Positions 33,514 to 36,554 of a stretch of 36,554 bases of DNA are shown here, piece by piece. The position numbers were made by a program, and so were the translations under genes. The stretch is from CAYTLW01 sp964438735 (GTDB lineage Bacteria > Myxococcota_A > UBA9042): positions 1 through 36,554 of the forward strand of contig CAYTLW010000076.1 of assembly GCA_964438735.1 (NCBI GenBank), written 5' to 3'. Numbering within the stretch: the first letter of the stretch is position 1; each line of letters begins with the position of its first letter. The notes beneath the pieces were generated by a model. The model was not told where the DNA came from. It ran no database searches and worked only from the letters and a program-made list of their open reading frames with translations.

Positions 33514-35510
33514 CCCCCCGTTGGCGCCGCATCGTCGCCCCGACGGGCGTTTCGATGCAAGCCGACGGAGTCCAATGCCACCGCGACCGACGGCGCGGGC
33601 CGGTGCATTCCCACCAACCGACGTCGTTCACGGCCGTCGCTGGCCTCGGTGGCCTGCTTCAACGTCTCGACCACGCGCTCGAAGGAGTGACCTTCGGCCA
33701 CGGGCCTTCCCGTGGCATCCAGCGGCGTCAGGATGCGGAAGCCGTGGTTGCGCAGGTAGTTCACGTGCAAGCCCTTGCAGCGGTCGAATTCGGCGCAGCG
33801 ATGGCAGCGCAGAGACTTGGCGTAGTACTCGCTGGTGATGAAGTGGTGCACATAGCGATCAAGGTCCAGATCGCCCCCGCGATCCAGCATCGCCGCGTCC
33901 AGCAGCGCGTGATCGTGGGCCATGACCTCCGCCCCGGCCACGCAACGGGGCACGTTCTTCAACCGCGCGCCACCGGCGGCAAGGCGAGCCAGCGTCTCTG
34001 GCGCGGGATCCGACTGCTGGGAGCCGCTCAGGTACTCGTGATCCGGCAGCGTGATGATCAACCGCGGCCCCCAGGCGCGCAGCGTCGCCGGTCGCGCCAG
34101 CAGCCATGTCGCCAGCGGCCGATCGATCAACACCTCCACCTCGGTCGGTGCGGGCACCCGGCCTTTGCCGACCAGGTACTTCGATGCGTCGGCCACGTCG
34201 TCGATCACCAGCCGACTGATTCGTTGGTGCTCAAACAGGGGCGTCGGATCGGCGCCGCTGGCCAGCTGAACGGTGACCTGCGCGCCATCGAAAGGCAGCT
34301 CGGTCAGCGCATTCTCAGCGTCCGCCGGATCGCGCGCCACCAACCACAGGCGTTCGGGACGCTGCTCGGCGAAGACCCGTCGTGCTTCGCTGCCCGGCCA
34401 GACGTGCCGCGTATCCAGCCGAACCACCGGGAAGTTGTGTTCCACAAGGTGCTGACGATACGGCAGCATCGTGCTGCGGCAGGCCCCGTCCAGGAAGCAG
34501 TAGTCGCAGCGTTCGCCGTAGCAGTCCGGCTTCAGCCCGCGCTTGAGGAAGCCCTCGAAGTTGTGGCGCCCGCCATCGAACTCGTACTGCAGCTTGTGCG
34601 GGTCCTGGATCAACCGCTCGAAGTCCTCGAGGTAGGGCACCGGCAGTCGATTCGTCCACAGGTAGATGTCGGGCTTGTCGGCCCAGGCAAATGCCCGGCG
34701 GAAATAGGGCACCGCATCGTTCAGGTCGAAGAAGAGGCTGTGCCGATGCTCATCGAATCCGCGGCCGAAGGGGATGATATGCAGCAGGTCGAACTCGCGG
34801 ATCCCCATGTTGTAATAGAACTCGATGATCTCGGGCAGGCTTCGATAATTCTGCTTGTTGATCACCACGTCCACGTTGACCACGACGCGACCTGAAGCCA
34901 TCAGGTTCTGCATCCCTTTGACGGCGGTGACGAAGGCGCCCGGGGTGCCGGTGAGCTTGTCCTGCAGCCGCGCCGTATGGCCGTGCATGGACACGGTCGC
35001 CTCGTCCAGGCCGGCTTTCGCGCATGCGCGTGCGAAGCCCTTGTATGCGAACATCATCCCGTTGGTGACGGTCTGGATCCACTCGTAGCCGACCTCGCGG
35101 CCATATCGAATCAACTCGACGAAGTCCGGGTGTACACTGGCCTCGCCGCCGCTGAGGATGAGGCGCTCTCGTCCCATCTTGCGACCCAGGGCGATGTAGG
35201 CTTTCAGGGATTCGGCGTCGATCTGGCTGCCGTCCTGGTTCATGGAGTCCAGGCAGAAGGTGCAGCGTTGGTTGCATACGCGCGTGACCCGGACCCAATG
35301 ACGCTTGTGTTTGACCGCGGCCTCTTTGACCGCGTCCTTGTCCGGGTCGGCGGCGTCAGCGCCCACCGAGGAGGGCAACGCCTCCATGCGAGCTGCCCCG
35401 CCGGCGTCGCTTTGTTGGCTGTGTTCCAGCGCTCGCGCCTCGTCGCGGGTCAACACGCCCTCGCGCACCAGCCGTTCGATATCGATTTGCAATTCGCCCG
35501 CGGCCTGCAT
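33510..35510 (-). CDS. Radical SAM protein with two auxiliary-type Cys motifs
   Basis: The product has 666 residues from ATG at 35510 (GAGGG 6 bases upstream; the frame extends 2 codons to a TTG). CNQRCTFC gives the CxxxCxxC cluster ligands Cys79, Cys83 and Cys86. SGGEAS follows, in the SAM-binding GGE position, then VTNG and further TIM-barrel strands. A first CX2CX5C group lies at Cys335/338/344, preceded by Cys330. About 180 residues later, NVPRC (Cys523) leads to a second CX2CX5C group at 569/572/578, followed by NYLRNHGFRILTPL, like SPASM domains that hold auxiliary 4Fe-4S clusters. Such enzymes modify ribosomal peptides or proteins. The long segment between the two groups (345-568) has a barrel-like strand/helix rhythm but no motif. 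It lies between the pseudo-radical SAM gene (59-bp gap) and HxsD-like genes, so they probably work together. Substrate unknown. Confidence 0.88.
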   Translation of the reverse strand: MQAAGELQIDIERLVREGVLTRDEARALEHSQQSDAGGAARMEALPSSVGADAADPDKDAVKEAAVKHKRHWVRVTRVCNQRCTFCLDSMNQDGSQIDAESLKAYIALGRKMGRERLILSGGEASVHPDFVELIRYGREVGYEWIQTVTNGMMFAYKGFARACAKAGLDEATVSMHGHTARLQDKLTGTPGAFVTAVKGMQNLMASGRVVVNVDVVINKQNYRSLPEIIEFYYNMGIREFDLLHIIPFGRGFDEHRHSLFFDLNDAVPYFRRAFAWADKPDIYLWTNRLPVPYLEDFERLIQDPHKLQYEFDGGRHNFEGFLKRGLKPDCYGERCDYCFLDGACRSTMLPYRQHLVEHNFPVVRLDTRHVWPGSEARRVFAEQRPERLWLVARDPADAENALTELPFDGAQVTVQLASGADPTPLFEHQRISRLVIDDVADASKYLVGKGRVPAPTEVEVLIDRPLATWLLARPATLRAWGPRLIITLPDHEYLSGSQQSDPAPETLARLAAGGARLKNVPRCVAGAEVMAHDHALLDAAMLDRGGDLDLDRYVHHFITSEYYAKSLRCHRCAEFDRCKGLHVNYLRNHGFRILTPLDATGRPVAEGHSFERVVETLKQATEASDGRERRRLVGMHRPAPSVAVALDSVGLHRNARRGDDAAPTGG

Positions 35511-35569
35511 GGACAACCCTCACACCGGGCGCTGATCTCGCGCACTCGGGGTGGGCGAGACTAGCACAG

Positions 35570-36484
35570 TCATGGCGACCCCGGGGTGTCCGGGTCGCCC
35601 TTGGTCGGCGGGGGATCGTTGCGGCCAATGTAGCCGCCCCAGCCATGGCGGCCTACTTCTGCCGCCATCGGGCCATCACATGATGCGGTCAGCGTGCAGC
35701 CTGCACACGGAGTACCGTGCTGTCGTCTGAAATAATTGGGGATCGGCCCCGCGTCCACGCGTCGGGCGTCGAAGAGCAGCGGGCGACCGCGCTCGACAGC
35801 ACAATCGGCGTGTTCAGCGAGCAGGCACTCCGCGACCGACCAGGTAGAAACGCGGCGGCGCGCCGTCCGGGCCAGGTCGATCGCCGCCCGCAGGTGTGGC
35901 GCCGCGATGGCCGGATGTGCGAGCAGGGGTTGGGCCGGTCGATCCGGTCCGTCGATGGCCACAAAGTCGAAGCCGCTGATGCCCAGCGCCAGCGCCCTGC
36001 GGACCAGCGAGGGCAGGCTGCGAAAGGTGCCGCGCAACAACGGCACAACGACTCGGGTCGCGGCGCCCGCCTCGCGGCTGGCCCGTAGCGCCCGCAGCGC
36101 TCGGGCGAACGAACCGGGTTCGGCGGCCAGGTGGTCGTGCGCGACAGCGTCCCCGGCCAGCAATTCGATGCCGATATGGCTGGCGCCGGCCGCGACCACG
36201 CGCTCGGCGGCGCCTGCGCCGGCCAACAGCCAACCATCGCTGCGAACCTCGACCGCCCGGAAGCCCGCCGATCGGGCAGCGTGCAACCAGTCCAGCGCTT
36301 CCGGCCGTGCGAGCACCTCGCCGCCGGTAAAGGTCAATGCGCTTGCGCCTGCGGCATGTGCCCGCTCGATGGTTTTTCGAATGGCGGCATCGTCAGCGGC
36401 CGGAGCCGCTGGACCTTCCAGCGCCAGGCACAGGCCCGGCGAAGGTCGCCTCGAAGGACTGCCTGTGAATACGAAGGCGCGCAT
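35570..36484 (-). CDS. Degenerate radical-SAM/SPASM-like protein lacking CxxxCxxC
   Basis: The product has 304 residues, starting at ATG 36484 with GAGG 5 bases upstream. The barrel rhythm of a radical SAM protein is recognisable: TFTGGEVLARPEALDWL (GGE at 54-56), VEVRSDGWLL where active enzymes have VxTNGxxL, then GIELL, GSFARALRALRASREAG, and VVVPLLRG. The loop that should carry CxxxCxxC, before GGE, has only one Cys (Cys19) in an Ala/Pro-rich stretch, so no SAM-cleaving cluster can form there. The C-terminus keeps Cys220, Cys228 and CX2CX5C (260/263/269) followed by DGPMAAEVGRHGWGGY, a good SPASM-like end. It is probably a non-catalytic partner or substrate-presenting subunit of the radical SAM enzyme encoded next, 59 bp downstream. 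The sequence is intact, so it is not a decaying gene. Confidence 0.75.
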   Translation of the reverse strand: MRAFVFTGSPSRRPSPGLCLALEGPAAPAADDAAIRKTIERAHAAGASALTFTGGEVLARPEALDWLHAARSAGFRAVEVRSDGWLLAGAGAAERVVAAGASHIGIELLAGDAVAHDHLAAEPGSFARALRALRASREAGAATRVVVPLLRGTFRSLPSLVRRALALGISGFDFVAIDGPDRPAQPLLAHPAIAAPHLRAAIDLARTARRRVSTWSVAECLLAEHADCAVERGRPLLFDARRVDAGPIPNYFRRQHGTPCAGCTLTASCDGPMAAEVGRHGWGGYIGRNDPPPTKGDPDTPGSP

Positions 36485-36503
36485 GAATCCTCACCAGAAA
36501 CAA

Positions 36504-36523
36504 GGGGGCTTCCGGAAGCCCCC
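36504..36523 (-). terminator. Perfect 20-bp palindrome, probable terminator
   Basis: A GC-rich self-complementary sequence (10-bp half GGGGGCTTCC) is followed on the minus strand by TTGTTTC. It lies 20 bp upstream of the 36484 start, so it probably ends the gene lying beyond the window or regulates the radical SAM operon. With a perfect palindrome the tip bases must open to form the loop. Confidence 0.5.
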
Positions 36524-36525
36524 TC

Positions 36526-36551
36526 GGCCCGAAAAACGTCGTTTTCGGGCC
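36526..36551. terminator. Second hairpin at the window edge
   Basis: GGCCCGAAAA (36526-36535) pairs with TTTTCGGGCC (36542-36551) around a 6-base loop. It stands immediately beyond the palindrome at 36504-36523, giving two hairpins in a row. The last three bases of the window are a possible minus-strand TGA, which would make these the 3' end of the preceding gene; this cannot be checked here. Confidence 0.45.
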
Positions 36552-36554
36552 TCA

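Noticed and set aside
32053..33690. 545-codon plus-strand frame with Gly/Ala repeats, resembling a Gly-rich surface protein
   Set aside because: It is the complement of the Pro/Ala stalk and HxsD-like genes; the minus strand has the signal peptide and ribosome-binding site.
33555..34895. 446-codon plus-strand frame opposite the radical SAM gene
   Set aside because: Antisense to an open frame with CxxxCxxC and SPASM-type Cys motifs.

Overview
The window is high-GC DNA with long coding frames. It encodes many exported proteins carrying Asp/Cys-rich repeats: MopE-type CDGxDNDCDG motifs, thrombospondin type-3 repeats, the myxobacterial CxDGxxxxGExCDDGN disulfide repeat, and CDDGxxCTxDxC EGF-like repeats. 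This repertoire, together with two adjacent TPR proteins resembling the gliding/Glt envelope proteins of myxobacteria, points to Myxococcota or a close relative. That placement is inferred from domain style only; no rRNA or tRNA gene was recognised.

Layout. (1) 1-5685: the start of a DUF4234 membrane protein (minus, cut by the window edge), a PBP4/DacB-type peptidase with a histone-like Lys/Arg tail, and a large lipoprotein with four lamin-tail domains. (2) 5723-15535: two TPR genes on the minus strand (10374-12050, then 5723-9724), divergent from a TPR/HEAT protein (12206-15535). The junction of the two minus-strand TPR genes is covered by a perfect, abutting 637-bp tandem duplication (9201-9837 and 9838-10474). 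It leaves both genes intact but places a truncated chimeric copy between them. (3) 15653-21334: a 1893-residue MopE-like lipoprotein with about 24 metal-binding-type repeats. (4) 21471-23022: an RluA-type pseudouridine synthase with a degenerate active-site motif, then an orphan nuoB, closed by a bidirectional terminator. (5) 23111-29814: two paralogous EGF-like-repeat lipoproteins in tandem, sharing an unusual conserved C-terminal module. (6) 29978-30913: ribF.

(7) 30897-36484, minus strand, is the most interesting part. It looks like one transcription unit, in the order: a radical-SAM-like protein that lacks the CxxxCxxC cluster but keeps a C-terminal CX2CX5C motif; a true radical SAM protein with CxxxCxxC and two CX2CX5C motifs; two small HxsD-like proteins; and two paralogous outer-membrane-barrel-like proteins ending in Tyr-Ser-Trp, one with a Pro/Ala stalk. 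No His-Xaa-Ser precursor or other obvious RiPP core peptide is present. This may be an undescribed modification system related to Hxs, possibly acting on a cell-surface protein or on a peptide encoded outside the window.

Most of the window builds the cell envelope and surface. Housekeeping genes (ribF, rluA-like, nuoB) are scattered between the surface-protein genes. No intergenic stretch exceeds 300 bp, and no IS element, CRISPR array or integrase was seen.
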